A model generated the notes under the pieces. That model had not been told where the DNA came from. It saw only the letters and a program-made list of their open reading frames with translations, and made no database searches. A stretch of 64,000 bases of DNA from Massospora cicadina (lineage: Eukaryota > Entomophthoromycota > Entomophthoromycetes > Entomophthorales > Entomophthoraceae): positions 1 to 64,000 of the forward strand of contig JAKSZP010013578.1 in assembly GCA_022478985.1 (NCBI GenBank), in the 5' to 3' direction. Both the position numbers and the translations under genes were made by a program. Positions 9,551-21,312 of the stretch are shown in pieces; position 1 is the first letter of the stretch; the number at the start of each line of letters is the position of its first letter.

Positions 9551-10780
9551 TTGGCAGATCTGAGTGATATCATGTTCAATAAGATGCTTAGTGGCAATTA
9601 CGACGATGAACCGCCCCCAGTCATCAAGGTATTGGATGGAATAAGGGCCAATACATTCCAGAAAAATGGGGAATTGTATAAGCGGATATGGGACACTACC
9701 ATGAATATCCCAAGACCTTCCGCCCACCCAACTATTATTATGAGTGCACACCAAGCGTTGGGACATGGTGGAGTACGTAAGACCATGAAATTATTGAGGC
9801 CTCAGTATTACTGGGAAAGCATGAACATCGATGTACCTGAAACTATCTCCTCCTGTCACCAGTTCCAAGTGGAAAAGCCATTCTGCCAAAAACTTTATAC
9901 TGGTTAGTGAAGCCGCACTTCGCCTGGCACACCATTTCAATTAATGTTGTGGGTCCCTTGCCAACAGGGGCAAACCGGTCCAAATATATCCTAGTAACAA
10001 TCAACCACTTGACCAAGTGGGTTGAGGTGTGACCAATACGCGATTTGGGTGCGCTAACAGTGCCAAGTTTTTTATGGAGTGTATAATTCAGCAACACGGT
10101 TGTCCCCAGTTCATCCTTACTGACAATGGAACGAACTTCACTTCCCACATCCTCCCAAAGCTTAACGAGCTAATGGCCATCTGAGGGGTTCTAACAACTT
10201 CATATCACCATGAGTCCAACGGAATGGTTGAATTGGTTAATGAGACCCTGGTGAACATACTCCAAAAGTTGATAACTGATAGGCCCTCTGATTAGAGTTT
10301 CCTCCTTTCTACCGCAGTGTTTGCCTACAACATTAGCTACCATTCTGCCATTGGGAAAAGCCCATTCCAAATGTTTTATGGACAACACCACGCTCTTCCC
10401 GCCCTCCTATATTCCTGTGTGGAGGACACTGGCGGAATGGATCTACAATGCTATTTGACTGTCCTAACGAATACAATGATTATTACAAACCAAAACATAC
10501 TCGTTCAGCTTAGCTAAGAGAATCAAAAGCCAGGCTGTCAATCAGGTATGGCGGAGTGGCCTAGCCCAGTTCAAAGATGGAGACATGGTCCTTTCCATGA
10601 TCAACACGGGTTTGGCTGGAAACACAAGCTGTCCAGTATCTGGATCAGACCATTTGAAGTCATTGAGAAGACAGGTATAGATGCATATACTATCAAGGAC
10701 CCCGCTGCAGTCAGATCATCAAAGGAGTGCATGCAAAGTTCCTCCGGTCATATAAGCAATAGAAGCTTTATCGTCCAGTC
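9551..10780 (+). pseudogene. Integrase (A-out)
   Basis: 9551-9907 holds the pre-integrase linker and the H2C2 region (HQALGHGGVRKTMKLL, then SSCHQFQVEK, where the second Cys of CHQCQVEK is Phe). About 9930-10250 carries the core in broken frames ([24 protein letters not shown]). 10317-10517 has FAYNISYHSAIGKSPFQMFYG, and 10548-10793 the GPY/F-like end (FHDQHGFGWKHKL, WIRPFEVIEKTG, YTIKDP). Several stops and shifts are present. The first core Asp reads Asn. Confidence 0.82.
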
Positions 10781-10793
10781 AAGGAGGGGGTAA
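10780..10793 (+). other. Polypurine tract (A-out)
   Basis: AAGGAGGGGGTAA directly precedes the LTR start TGTCATGATTCC at 10794. Confidence 0.8.
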
Positions 10794-11289
10794 TGTCATG
10801 ATTCCAATATGACTGGACAATAAGCCCTAGGTCGTTATGGCAGAACGGATGGAATCTGCCTAGATTTGATATGAGTAATGGTAATTTGAGCACCTCAAAA
10901 TGAGGCGATATTGGATTATTGTGAAATCGTCTTGGATTAGGCTATTGGGACATTAATGAATAAAGAATTGAAGGAGCCAATGTGATATGGCAACTTAAAT
11001 TACTAAGCCATAGAAGCAGAAGCATCCAGATGTGCTCTAATATAGGTGGGACGAGATGATTTAGGAAGGGGTTGTTAAGTAAGTTTAGAGTAAGCAGAAT
11101 AGGAAGAATCCGCGGTATCAAGTATATTAAATAAAAGAGGTTGTGGGAGCAAGTGCTCCATATTTATTTGAAAAGTTTAATCTGTTGTTTTGATGGCAAT
11201 GATCATCATATTGTTGGCCCTGATTTCTCAGTGGATCAAACCCTGTGCAAAATACCGGCATATCTAGTGAATACCACCAATTTTATACA
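10794..11289 (+). repeat. 3' LTR (A-out)
   Basis: It starts TGTCATGATT after the polypurine tract and ends ATTTTATACA. It shares with the other LTRs of this family a GAGCAAGTGCTCCATATTTAT-like box (11148-11168) and the AACCCTGTGCAAAATA box near 11240, which in A-in, B and L lies about 40-60 bases from the LTR end. The partner LTR lies outside the window. Confidence 0.75.
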
Positions 11290-11931
11290 CCAAGTGAGGA
11301 ATGTCAGAAGTGGCTTTTGATGCTTCTGGTGGGGTTTTTCAAACTAGCAGCAGCATTTCCTGATAACCTGATGCCATCAGCGAGCTTTACTGAATATTCA
11401 ACACTAAACGCTTTATACACCAAAACTATGTGCCTGTCAGGCTTTATTATCATCTGTTTGAGGCTATCTGGTCTTAATGTCAGAGACTTGTGGCCATCAA
11501 CTTCAGTTATACCTTTTTTCCATGAGAATGCCAACTCTCTGAGAGCTCAGCACAAAAACCCTTGATTCTTAGTACCAATAAAATTGAAGTTTAATAGTGG
11601 AATGGGTGGTGGAGTCCTTAAAAGTATGTGGTAACAACCACTTGTCAACCACATGAGCAAGGTCGCCCTTGGAGACAAGGAGGCCGTCAGCCTTCTTGGC
11701 CCCTTTTTAAATGGAAATGGAAACACCCCCAATTCAAACAGAGTGTGCCTCCCATAGACTTACATAATGCCACCCTTACCTTATTTTATGGTGGATCTTG
11801 AAGCATCAAGTTTTGTCACATGACTAAAACTTGGGATTTTAGGGCTTGATCTTCCCTGACTATCCTGTCTTTTACTTGGTGCGCTTGTGGCGCCTAATTA
11901 TTAGGATTTGCTCAAGGTATTTTTTATCAAT
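11290..11931 (+). repeat. Left part of repeat C (probable LTR), interrupted by element B
   Basis: From about 11765 the sequence matches 28255-28440: CACTTGTGG, TATCCTGTCTTTTACTTGGTGC, and a shared AAAACTTGGG-TTTTAGGG block. After B it continues at 27178 and again matches the same copy. The start of the repeat upstream of about 11765 is unclear. The open frames 11245-11565 and 11304-11534 resemble nothing I recognise. Confidence 0.55.
11927..11931. repeat. Target-site duplication of element B, left copy (TCAAT)
   Basis: TCAAT at 11927-11931 is repeated exactly at 27173-27177 on the far side of B. Confidence 0.9.
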
Positions 11932-12481
11932 TGTTAAATTTTAAGGTGATACCATTAGAATATGCCAAAAGGGTCACACAGGTTAAACCCACTGAACCAC
12001 AGATGGACGATATGAGGATCATTGGTCCTCCTAACACAATTGAAAATGTAACAAAATATGGAGCAATTGCCCTGACAACACTTTTATTAATTTTATTAAT
12101 TACATCTACTTTTTTCTGTTTTGCTCTCTTCACTATAAACAACCTCTTCTTTTCAATTGCCCCATATTGCTTATATATCAGCCACTTCAGATAATACTGT
12201 TCTCTTAGCTTAGACTATTCTGTTCCACCAAATCTAATTAAATTCAGGATGATATTCTTCAACTCTCCATCACCTTAGTTTGAGGCAATCTAAATTATAT
12301 TCATCAAAGGTCAACATTGCCTTATTGCCTTATTCATAGGTGATCCAATAATCAGTTATATCTCAATATCGCCTCATCTCAAGGGGCGCAAATACTTGTA
12401 AATAACATCCTAGTAAGTGGCTTATCATATTACGCCGTAGCTCTTCAGGGATTATCATCCAGTTAGATCAGAATTTTGAAA
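11932..12481 (-). repeat. 3' LTR of element B
   Basis: It matches 26628-27172, for example GGTTAAACCCACTGAACCAC, ATGGAGCAATTGCCC and TTTTCTGTTTTGCTCTCTTC. It is also a distant relative of the A-in LTR. The short open frames at 11927-12194 lie inside it and are not genes. Confidence 0.9.
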
Positions 12482-12500
12482 TTACCCCTCCCCTGACTGG
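12482..12500 (-). other. Polypurine tract of element B
   Basis: Reading on minus, AGGGGAGGGGTAA abuts the 3' LTR. It matches the A-in and A-out tracts in position. Confidence 0.8.
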
Positions 12501-12539
12501 ATGATAAGTCTCCTAAAGTTTATAACTTAGAGAAACTTT

Positions 12540-13560
12540 TCTTGCACAAAAATTAATGATTTGACCACTTGCTGGGTCTTTGATGGTGTATGCATCAATG
12601 CCAGTTTTTTCGATTGTTTCAAACAGACCAACCCAGATGTTGTCAAGCTTGTGTATTCACCTGAACCTGTGCTGGTTGTGGAACAAAACCATCTCACCTT
12701 CTTAAAACTGAGCCAACCTGCTAAACCATACCTTATTGGTGACTTGATACTTAATCTTTTTGGCCAAGCTGAATGAGTACAATTCCTTATGTAACTTGAT
12801 TAACATGTCAGCTAAATTTGTCAAGTAACAGTGGGTATCCATTCTGCAGGTATCTTCTACACAATAATAATGCATGTCAGAAGAGTGGGGTGTCATCCAT
12901 ATAATAGTTGAAAGGGCTCTTCTCCATGGCGGAATGATATCTGATATTGTAAGAAAAGATGGCTGTTTACAGGAGGGAACTTCAATCAGAGGGTCTATCA
13001 GTTATAAGCTTCCTAAGGATGTTCACCAGGGTCCCATTAACCCGTTTGATAATTCTGTTGGACTTGGGGTGATATGGGTCATCAGAACCCTGCAGATGGC
13101 CATTATCTCATTCGACTTGGGAAGGAAATGCAGGGTAAAGTTTGTTCTGTTATTGTTAAGAATGAACTGAGGGCTGCCATGTCGCTGGATAATACATTCC
13201 ATAATGAACTTGTCCACTGTGACTGCCCCCAAATCCCATATTGCCCTTGCTTCAACCCAACTGGTCAAGTGGTTGATAGCCACCAGAATGTACTTGCACC
13301 GGTTAGCTCCCTTTGGCAGAGGGCCAAAAATATCAAAGGAAACCATATGCCAAGCAAAAGGTGATTTCACTAACTTGTAAAAGGTCTTCTGGTGGAACGG
13401 CTTTTCCACTTGACACTGGTGGCAATAGAAAATGTTTTCAAGCACGTCAAAGTTCATTTTTCCCAGTAATATTGAGGGCACAACAGTTCCATTGTCTTTC
13501 ACACACCACCATGTCTGACTGCCTTATGAGCGCTCATAATAATACTAGGCCGTACTGAGG
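12540..13560 (-). pseudogene. Integrase of element B
   Basis: 13502-13023 (159 residues) has CHQCQVEKPFHQK, then DIFGPLPKGANRCKYILVAI, HLTSWVEARAIWDLGAVTV and IIQRHGSPQFILNNNRTNF. The first core Asp (AIDH) is Asn and the second motif (TDNG) reads NNNR, so catalysis is lost. 12896-12702 and about 12640-12560 hold the C-terminal stretch (YSFSLAKKIKYQVTNKVW, broken GPY/F-like end). A frameshift follows the LMTHITP region. Confidence 0.85.
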
Positions 13561-13639
13561 GTTACAGAAAGTTCACCATAGAATCGCCGATATGCTTAAC
13601 AGTTTCACATTCTGTTGAAAGGTATTTGTTCACATTTCA

Positions 13640-14202
13640 TTTAACACTTTTATTACTTGGGGTGGTTTGTCATCGTATCTTCCACTTAACATCTTATCAT
13701 ATATCACATTGATGAGATCTGCCATAACTGCAATAATTGGAAATCTAGATAAGCAGTCAGCATTCTGATGTTTTTCTCCTGGTCAGTGGAAAATTTTGAA
13801 GTCATAAGGCTGCAGTTTGAGGGCCCATTGGGCTAGACTCCCTTAAGGCTCCTTATGATTCTGAAACCAACATAATGACGTGTGATCTGTTATGACTATG
13901 AAAATTACTCCATCCAAATTGACCCTAAATTACTTATACACATAGATCACTGCTAGAAACTTCCACTCGGTTACAGTATGATTATGCTCATGGCAGTTCA
14001 GGCTTTGACTGCAGTATGCAATGGGATGCTCCTCTCCCTCATTGTCTTTCTGAGAAAGGACCTCCCTCACAGTGGAAAGGGATGCATCTGTCTGAACAAT
14101 AAATCCTTTATCAAAGTTTAGATATTGTAGCATTGGCACACTGATCAGTGCTGCCCAAAGTAGATTAAAGGTGTTTTGACGGCATTCCATCCAATCAAAC
14201 AT
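13640..14202 (-). pseudogene. RNase H domain of element B
   Basis: The 14202-13930 frame reads MFDWMECRQNTFNLLWAA, VPMLQYLNFDKGFIVQTDAS, VAYCSQSL-like and HNHTVTEWKFLAVIYVYK. The region then continues in broken frames with a MDH-like motif toward 13850. The catalytic Glu of TEQECL is Lys here, so activity is lost. Confidence 0.8.
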
Positions 14203-15001
14203 GGCATCCTTTTTTAACTACTCAAATAGTGGACCCCCAATGCAGCTGAAGTTAGGGATGAAGCTCTGGTAGTAAAGACCATTTCTAAAAAATCTATATG
14301 TTGTGCTTACTATTTGGTGTAGTCATTTTTTCAAATAGCTTACACCTTGGCCAGATGAGGGTTAAGCCAGTTGCGTCTACTACAAACCCTAGGTATTCCA
14401 ACTGGTCCTTGAAGAAGTTACATTTTGAGGCTTAATTTTTATTTTTGCCTCCATGAGCCGGTGGAATACTACTTCTAGATAGTCAAGGTGCTCAGAAAAG
14501 GTTTGAGAGAAAAATTGATATCATTGAGGTATATGAGAACACACAACATCTTCAGGTTGCTGAGGATAGTGTCCATTGCACATTGGAATTTAGCTGAGGC
14601 ATTACAAAGCCCTCGTGACATGTGGGTTAATCGGAAAATCCCTTTGGATGTGATAACAGCGCATTTTACTGTTCTGCTGTGAGAAACTAAATTTCCAGTA
14701 GCCTGATATCAAGTCCATCACTGAGAAGTAATGAGCTCTCCCTAATCAATCCAAAGCATCATCATTCCATGGCAAGGGGTACAAGTCCTTCTTTGTAATA
14801 CTGTTAAGCTTCCAGTAGTCTATCACCACCAAGTTGGTGCCGTCCTCTTTTTTACAATCAGAATGGTAAAAGCCATGGACTCTTGGATGTTTTGAGCATC
14901 CCTTGCTCCAGCAACTTATCAATTTCCTTTTTAACAACGTCTTCAGTGACCCTTGATCAGCGGATTGGCCAAGACCTGATGGGAGGATGATCCCCAGTGT
15001 C
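14203..15001 (-). pseudogene. Reverse transcriptase of element B
   Basis: 15033-14746 includes GIILPSGLGQSADQGSLKT and KKEDGTNLVVIDYWKLNSIT (intact DYW-KLN) and YPLPWNDDALD. The rest, to 14203, is frame-broken; a YLND-like active box lies near 14515-14540 on minus, with Asn at the first Asp as in A-in. The sequence is cut at 15001 by insert D and its upstream linker resumes at 23721. Confidence 0.82.
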
Positions 15002-15534
15002 TGTAAGGGATCAGGAGGCACTGATCCATACATTGCCTCATATTGGGTGGCGTTTGATCCAAACGTTACTCTAATTCAAAGAACCTCAAACTCAGTGAAG
15101 TCAGAGCTGGGAAAATTTGACTTCTCAAACCCAAGATGCATCCACAGAATGATGTCAGGCTTATGCATGGCATGGATGATAATCTGGTGGGATGCAGAAT
15201 CTTTGCAAGTAATGTGCTGGACAGTGCTTGCCAGACAATTGCCCTTACAGCTGACAAGAAGAATGTTGTAGGTCAAATTCAGCTGAAAAAGGGAAATGTT
15301 GGCCATTTGCAATTATCTGACAGTAAATCACACAATAATAAAATCAATGCTAGTGGAAATTTCAGCCAAAAGTCCCTGGCTGACTCTCAGTGGAACCCAA
15401 AAATTGGGGTAACACTAGTTTAAAACCTCTATGGGCACCAAACTTAAAATCCCCTGGTCAGATTATTCTGACCTCACCATGGACTTCAGGGCTGCCATCG
15501 GAATGCACTCCCCCAACCTCAACAAAGTCCTCCA

Positions 15535-15592
15535 ATGCACCCGCGCGGGGACCCCCCCTTTTATAGGCTTGGTGGGGGTCCCCTCAAGGTGC
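15535..15592. other. GC-rich hairpin in D
   Basis: GGGGACCCCC (15547-15556) pairs with GGGGGTCCCC (15574-15583), and the flanking TGCACC pairs with GGTGCA. The loop contains TTTTATAGGC. It may be an LTR promoter or termination structure. Confidence 0.5.
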
Positions 15593-16014
15593 AAGAATTT
15601 TCTCAGGCGGTGATTGGCTCAAGTTTATAAAACGTTACCTTATGGGTACATTCTGGCCAATCACAATTTCTCTTCTTTTGCTCCGCTGCCCTGAAGCGAT
15701 TTCCTGAGTTGTGATATGCTAGTCTTGCATATTACCTAAAATGGAAAGCATTGCAGCTATTCCAAACCTATCCCCAAATTCCTCTGACCTTCAAAAATAG
15801 TATAAATACTAATAGCTGAAAATTGGAAAGGACACTTCTCATTTTTAACCCCCACACTCACATTAAAATAATAAAAACCAAATCTTTGTTTTTATTTATT
15901 TTTATTTTATTAAATCCTTTGTGGGATCCAGTGGCGTAGCATCAAGTGAGCATACCCGAGCTGGATTCCTACAGTGCTCAAGAGAGCTTAGCTGAGGAGG
16001 AGCTTATTCAATAA

Positions 16015-16031
16015 TTGCATAGCACTATTTA
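16015..16031. repeat. 17-bp target duplication of LINE F, left copy
   Basis: TTGCATAGCACTATTTA here and TTGCATAGCGCTATTTA at 21296-21312 differ at one base. E LTRs lack the duplication, as expected for an uninterrupted relative. Confidence 0.88.
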
Positions 16032-16044
16032 ATTCTTATTTTTT

Positions 16045-19000
16045 TCAGGGAAGGCCAACCAGGGGACAGACACTTCCAATAAGACATGAAGAAAATGAAA
16101 TGTAGTAACAGGGGGGCACTCCAGAGAAGCTAATTCTATCTCCTGTTGCCAGCGGGAACGCCACTACTTGGAGGAGGGGGAACGTGTAAAGGGGCTGGAA
16201 CCATGATTGAGCACATGTGGAGGAAGGGGTCATAGTTGATGAACCAAACTGGGGACCATAAGGAGACCAACTGGTGGCAGTGCGGTGGGAGGTATCCAAA
16301 CACCCATGCTTGAAAGTGGTCCATTATGTGGGACTGGAACTGGTGGACAGCTTCTGGGAGGGTGGGGGTGGAGCCTGCGATGGCATCCAAGACAATCGTG
16401 TGGATAATCCACATGGCGATGTGACCACCAAAGCGCGGAGGGAGGGTGGAAGAGGGGAGACCATAGATAAAGCAAACATATCCCTAGACAAACTAAAGGG
16501 ATGAGCCTGATCCTGGCATAGCAGAAAGCACCTCACGCCATATTACTTTAGAGGTAGGGCACTTCTCCAGGCGGTGAAACAGCGTTCCATACTGGCCACA
16601 CACGACACAGGATTAGTGTAAAGCATTAGAGAGATCAGCAGTATGGTACACCCGCCTCAAGCAGCGCCACACATGGGAACGGATATGAGGCTGCAGAAGA
16701 GGGTGGTGGGCGTATTTCCAAATAGTCTTCTGGGTTTTAAGGGAATAAGGGATGTCCATCATGTCCAGGTAGTCCATCCTGGATAGGACATGGGGGTCTT
16801 GTGGGTATCAAGCCATCCAGAATGGTTAGCCCCTGTACCTCCTGTGTGAACCAAGAAGAGGGATGCCCTCTCTGGGCTTTGTGTCCACAAATACAAATTC
16901 TCCACTCAGTGCTCCACATGGAGAGAAGTATTCATTTGAAGTGGGGTGCAGTTCCATGGGGACCTTAGTCCAAAGGGTGAGAAGCCAGATATTTTATCAA
17001 ATAGTGAGGGTGTTACATATTGGTAAGACCCAGGGCGCGGGAGAAGTTGGAGCAGGCCGCGCGGGACCAGTGTTGGGTTTGGAGTGTAGGGATGGTAACA
17101 GTCGTGATCCAGGTGCCCAGGATCTTTGCAGCATGGGCCTCAAGGTTGAGCAGGCCCATGCCACCACTATGGCGAGGGCCAAACATGACCTCAAGTCGCA
17201 CTGGCAGTGGGCGGCCTGACCAAAGCCACCCTTGCAGAAGGGCATACAGTGACTTGAAGAAACCTGGGGAGAAGGCGATGGCGTGGGCCCCAAACCAAAC
17301 TTTGGAGAGGAGCATAGAGTTAGCTAGTACAAAAATGCCAGTAAGGGAAGTAAGGTGGGCTCTTGTGGAGGCGATGCGCTTCGTCACGTTGTCTAGAATA
17401 TGGTTTTTCATCACCGTTGAGGCATACCCGCCTGCCTCCAACCACACCCCAAAATGGCGGACTGGCCCAAAGGTAGGACGCGGCACAAAGGGGAGCACAA
17501 GTGGGGCGGTGTGGGTTGAGCAGGGTAAGCAAGCGCGTGTGCTAGCAGATGGGGTGGGCTGGAAACAGGGCGCTGAGGCCCAGCGGGTTTGATACCGCCC
17601 AAGGAGGATGATTTCAGTTTTGGAGGCGTTGAGTGCAGCATTACTTACCTGGGAGTAAACCTGGATAAGAGCTTCAAGCGTGCATGCGTCATGATTGTTA
17701 GACACCCCGACCACACAATCATCTGCAAACGCCATCATCTTGACTTGGGCTTGGCCTGGTGCATGGACCCCAGTAAGGCGGGCATTCACGTTCCAAAGTA
17801 GTGGGTCAAGGCTGAAGTTATATAAGAGTGGGCTAAGGGGGTCCCCTTGCGTAGGCCCCTTTGAGGGCGGACTACATCCGTGAGAAAGCCAGGGCCATGA
17901 ACTGCCATTGTAGCGGAATCTGTCAGCAGCATCACCCAACTGATGAAGCGAGGGGTAGGCGGTTCTGGTGAAGGCAGGCCCTGAGGTATCCCCAGTTTAC
18001 TCTATCATAGGCCTTCTGTTGGTATAAAAATACAAGTGCACCAGAGACCGTGGACTGACAAGCATTGGCCACAGTGTGCACACTGTCCCAAATCGACCTT
18101 CTGGGTATGAAACTAAATTGTCCTGGGGAGATGGTAGCGGAGGCAACAATCCCTAGATGGTTAGCCATGATTTTAGTCACAAGTTTTGTGTCAGTGTTTT
18201 TTAGAGAAATGGGACGCCAGGTGGCCAGGTCTAGCTTATCCCCTTTTTTAAAGAGCGTAATGGTGTATGCCTCTTGCCCTCTTGGTAGGAGGCGCGTTTC
18301 CAAAAGGCTCTGGTTAAGAGAGGCAAGCAACAGTGGGGATAGGGATTTGAAGTACTTCTTATAGAACTCATAAGGAATGCCATCAGGGCCAGGGCATTTC
18401 CAATTTGGTGCACTGCGGATGGCAGACCAGAGTTCATCCATAGTAATCAAATTCATTAACTCTGAGAAATATAAATGGTGAGGATGTGTGCACTATTGAG
18501 AAAATTCGCCATTTCAGCCAGCGGAATCAGTTCAGATCAGTATAATTCAGAGTAATAATTTCTGTATCTTGATCACCACTTTGGCTGGCGTATCCACTAC
18601 GGAATTGTCTGTCCTTTGCACCTGTGTGCAGGCCAAGCTTTGGCGTGGTGCAAAGATTTTTCAAAAAAAGTAAGCGGAGCATGTGTTGCCCGCTGTGATG
18701 TGCTTAGCTCTATACTGAACTCAAACGCGATGCTTGTGTTGCCGCTCAAGCGCGTTGAGGTGGGCGGCTACTTCCGCCCATTTGTGGCTCCAAGCAGGGC
18801 TGTAGCCCTTGGCTGGGACGTTGGACTCCAGGTGGGCCAACTCTGCCAGAGCGCGTGAGATGACCGCTGAGGTGGCTTGCAAACATTGGGATGACAGGTG
18901 GTAAGCCTGGTGGATTGTGTCTGCCTTGAAGGCTGACCAGGTGGAAATTGGATCAGCGTAAAATGGTGCAATAAACTCTGGAGCTGTTGTCACTGATTCC

Positions 19001-19783
19001 ATCCATGTAGAAAATCTTGGCGATGCAAGTTTGGCTGGGTAGAGTTTGCACCAATTTGGAGCCCAAGCTACTGGGTCAGGGAGGTGGAAGGTTATCGATA
19101 CCAGCCTGTGATTGGAGAAATCAATTTTCGTCATGTGAAAATGGGAAATTTGGGTACTAAATTTTAACAGCGCAAGGATAAGGTTGATGCAGGACATGGA
19201 CCTTAACTGGCCGTTGTGGATTTGGGGGCGCGACATGCTTTTGAGAAGTGGAGCATGACGCGGCAGCATGTCAATCAACCCTAGGGTGGCCTTGAGGACG
19301 CGTAGTTCTACATGACCCTGTGGTGGGGAAGATGAGGAAGGTCAGTGGTTGGTGGATGGGTTCAACCAACAGTTCATGTCGCCAACTAAAAAAGGGTCAG
19401 GGGTTAATGGAAGGGATTTGACCAATGAGAAAAATTCCTGATTTTCTCATACACAGGTCAGGGCATAAATGTTGATGATAGTGTGCACTTAATCATCCCA
19501 CAAAAATTTGATGAGGACTCAGCCACTAAGGAAGGATTCAGATGATAAAAATTTAAAATAACTATTTTTTCTAATAAGCACCCCACAGTGCTTGGACCAG
19601 AAGGATAGGGAAGGGAGGAGCATGGATTTCCATGTTTCCTTTAAACTGCGCGGACAGTGGGACTTCTGGATGGCCAGGATGTCCATGGGTAAATTGTTTT
19701 ATAAAAACTCAGTTTCCTAGCCTGGGATAGCAAGGCCTTGAGTCCAGCAATGTTTAACATCCCTAAAGTAAAGGCTCCCCCAT
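16045..19783 (-). pseudogene. LINE F ORF2: endonuclease, reverse transcriptase, C-terminal zinc motif
   Basis: The start ATG at 19783 sits in the hairpin at 19777-19806. Endonuclease remnants: FTLGMLNIAGLK, VGDMNCWL (metal-binding Asp kept) and FSNHRLVSITF (the SDH motif reads SNH). RT: 18456-17932 with KCPGPDGIPYEFYKKYF, FKKGDKLDLATWRPISL and VFLYQQKAYDRVNW (motif A Asp replaced by Tyr); 17939-17013 with TQGDPLSPLLYNFSLDPLL and MAFADDCVVG (FADD intact). The C-terminal Cys-rich region is near 16520-16650, related to CVMCSQYGMLF and CPTSKVIW in G. A single-base loss just after the ATG makes ORF1 and ORF2 look fused. Confidence 0.9.
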
Positions 19784-21240
19784 CACACCTTAGGTGCATG
19801 GGGGAAGGGCACCCATGCCCTTCAGCCTTCTTTTGTTCTCCACGGCGCTTTTTGGCACCTTGGGTATGTGATGCAATGTAGTCAGAAGAATGGGTAGCTT
19901 TAGCAGTTGGGTTTGTGTTGGGTTTTGCCCTCGCTTTTGGTTTCCCTGCTGCAGAACAAGATTTTTGCGGTGCATGCATTTTTGGTGCACTGACAAAAGT
20001 TTTTGAATTTATGGCTGGGAGGTTGGAGACAGAGTCAGTTCCAATTGAGGCTTGGGCACATTGGTCAAATGAGTTCAACTCACCCATCAGGGTTTCTGCT
20101 TGGGCGGCCCAATTGGCTTGGGCGTCCCACTCTGATTGGTTGAGAGATTCTCAAGATGCTTCCACCATGAAAGTCTCAATTTCCTCCTGAAGTTGGGAGG
20201 GCAGGACAGCGGAGGCGAGCTTGGCCGCCTCCTTGGAGGCTGCCTTGCGGGCCTGTTTGGCCTTCTTCCACGCTTGTGGGGATATAGGGTGCACTACTAA
20301 GTAGCAACCTTGTGCTCCCCACGGGAAGGCCTCCTTTGTAGCGGCGGTTGGTTCATAGTGGGTCTCCCCGGAGTTCATAGCCTCCGAGGGATGCTCTTGG
20401 TATGTGATGTCCTCCTTGGTGGGGCATGCGTGTGCCTTGTGGCCAAACGCATCACAATAGGTGCAGATGGGAGGTGCGCTGTCCACAGCAACCCTGAAAG
20501 GGTGGGTGTCTTGCCCATTGATAGTAACAAAAGCGGTGTGCAGGAATTGGGTTAGATCCTGCGCTATCCCCTCAGCTGGGGTTAGGACTGCAATTGCTTT
20601 GCCAGTGCACAGGTGTGGCATCAGCAAAAAGCGTTGCATTTTGTAGAATTGTATTTCGCTGTATATGGCAAGCCCAGCCTTCAGGTGTTGTTTAAGCATG
20701 GCGCATTTGACCATAGTGGGCAGAAAGTCAAAAGTTACAAAAATCTGGTTTAATCTGGTCCATCTGGTGCGTTTAGTTTTGACAACCCGCTGCCCATCTG
20801 GGAGGTCTAACACAACGCGCACCATTGCAGCTTCATCCACTGCTTCCTTGCTTTCAAAACTGAGATCCAGCCAACCGCGTGGCATGAAATGAGGTGCAAC
20901 ATTCACCGCGTTTGGGAAATGAGTGTGCACATCCCCACAAAACTTTTCCCACATCGTCATCTGCTGAACATCCAGGAATATCCGTACTCCATGTTCCACT
21001 GATAAAAGTGGTTGAGAGTGCGGCATATTGATGTACTGGTTGCATCGCGCTTGCCAGGCTAAAATTTCTGGGGAAATGGTTACCGCCAGTTTTTTATTAA
21101 GTTTGTCAATTCCTCTGGGTTCCCTGGGGCATTTCAAATTTTAGATGTTATGGGGCCAACTCCTGTGCCCTTTACCTTAATTGGCCAACTGCTCCCCAAC
21201 ATGGGCGCAAACTAATCTCCTTGGTGAGATTATCAAACTA
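19760..21240 (-). pseudogene. LINE F ORF1: RNA-binding protein with CCHC knuckle, one internal stop
   Basis: The open part 21137-20151 (328 residues) includes AVTISPEILAWQARCNQYIN, GWLDLSFESKEAVDEAAMVR (RRM-like), FLLMPHLCTGKAIAVLTP and CTYCDAFGHKAHAC, a C-x2-C-x4-H-x4-C knuckle. It then has FPWGAQGCYLVV and an Ala/Lys-rich helix. After one TGA (from a TGG that is Trp in G) the same frame continues 20087-19760 with a basic, Lys/Ala-rich tail. In L1-type elements such proteins package the element RNA. This is the best preserved ORF1 in the window. Confidence 0.88.
19777..19806 (-). promoter_or_regulatory. Inverted repeat at the ORF1/ORF2 junction of LINE F
   Basis: On minus, CCCCCATGCACCT and AGGTGTGATGGGGG form a near-perfect hairpin, and the ORF2 ATG lies in the 3' arm. 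The same arrangement is seen in LINEs G, H and I. It may guide reinitiation or frameshifting onto ORF2 (inference). Confidence 0.5.
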
Positions 21241-21295
21241 ATACCTGACTTGAATTGAATTTGTTGCAAAGGTGATTGCAACGAGAGAGAAAAGT

Positions 21296-21312
21296 TTGCA
21301 TAGCGCTATTTA
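21296..21312. repeat. 17-bp target duplication of LINE F, right copy
   Basis: This is the second copy (TTGCATAGCGCTATTTA), after which D resumes with GGGGAGGTGTCATGGCC. Confidence 0.88.

Larger units (their letters stand above)
1..11289 (+). mobile_element. Outer Ty3/gypsy LTR retrotransposon (A-out), 5' part off window, split by a nested element
   Basis: The element enters from the left edge in its protease and runs on the plus strand through dUTPase-like and RT sequence to 1002. It resumes at 8502 in the same RT reading direction and continues through RNase H and integrase to a polypurine tract and 3' LTR ending at 11289. At the break the RT reads into the second part once the insert 1003-8501 is removed, and the 5-bp flanks CAGCG (998-1002) and CCGCG (8502-8506) form a target duplication with one mismatch. 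The 5' LTR and gag lie outside the window. All reading frames are broken, so it is a fossil. It is related to elements A-in, B and L. Confidence 0.88.
15002..16031. repeat. D, left portion
   Basis: 15002-15245 aligns with the first part of the E LTRs: shared GGATCAGG-x-GGCAC-x-TGATCCATACATTGC, GGGAAAATTTGACT, and AGAATCTTTGC-AAG-AATGTGCTGGA. The segment 15250-15980 has no counterpart in E. It contains a strong GC-rich hairpin at 15535-15590 next to a TTTTATA box. The short open frames in it are not convincing genes. Confidence 0.65.
16032..21295 (-). mobile_element. Full-length LINE F (L1/Tad-like), minus orientation, 5.26 kb
   Basis: It runs from a 5' start ACTTTTCTCTCTCGTTGCAA (about 21295, minus) through ORF1 and ORF2 to a 3' end with GGTTGGCCTTCCCTG and an A-rich tail at 16032. 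It has the same length and termini as LINEs G and H. The 17-bp duplication indicates target-primed reverse transcription. Coding frames contain a few stops and shifts. Confidence 0.92.

Noticed and set aside
11927..12194. Overlapping frames on both strands with hydrophobic residues
   Set aside because: They lie entirely inside the 3' LTR of element B and are not conserved in the other LTR.
17020..17592. 190-residue plus-strand frame
   Set aside because: It is antisense to the well-supported RT of LINE F and is a shadow frame.
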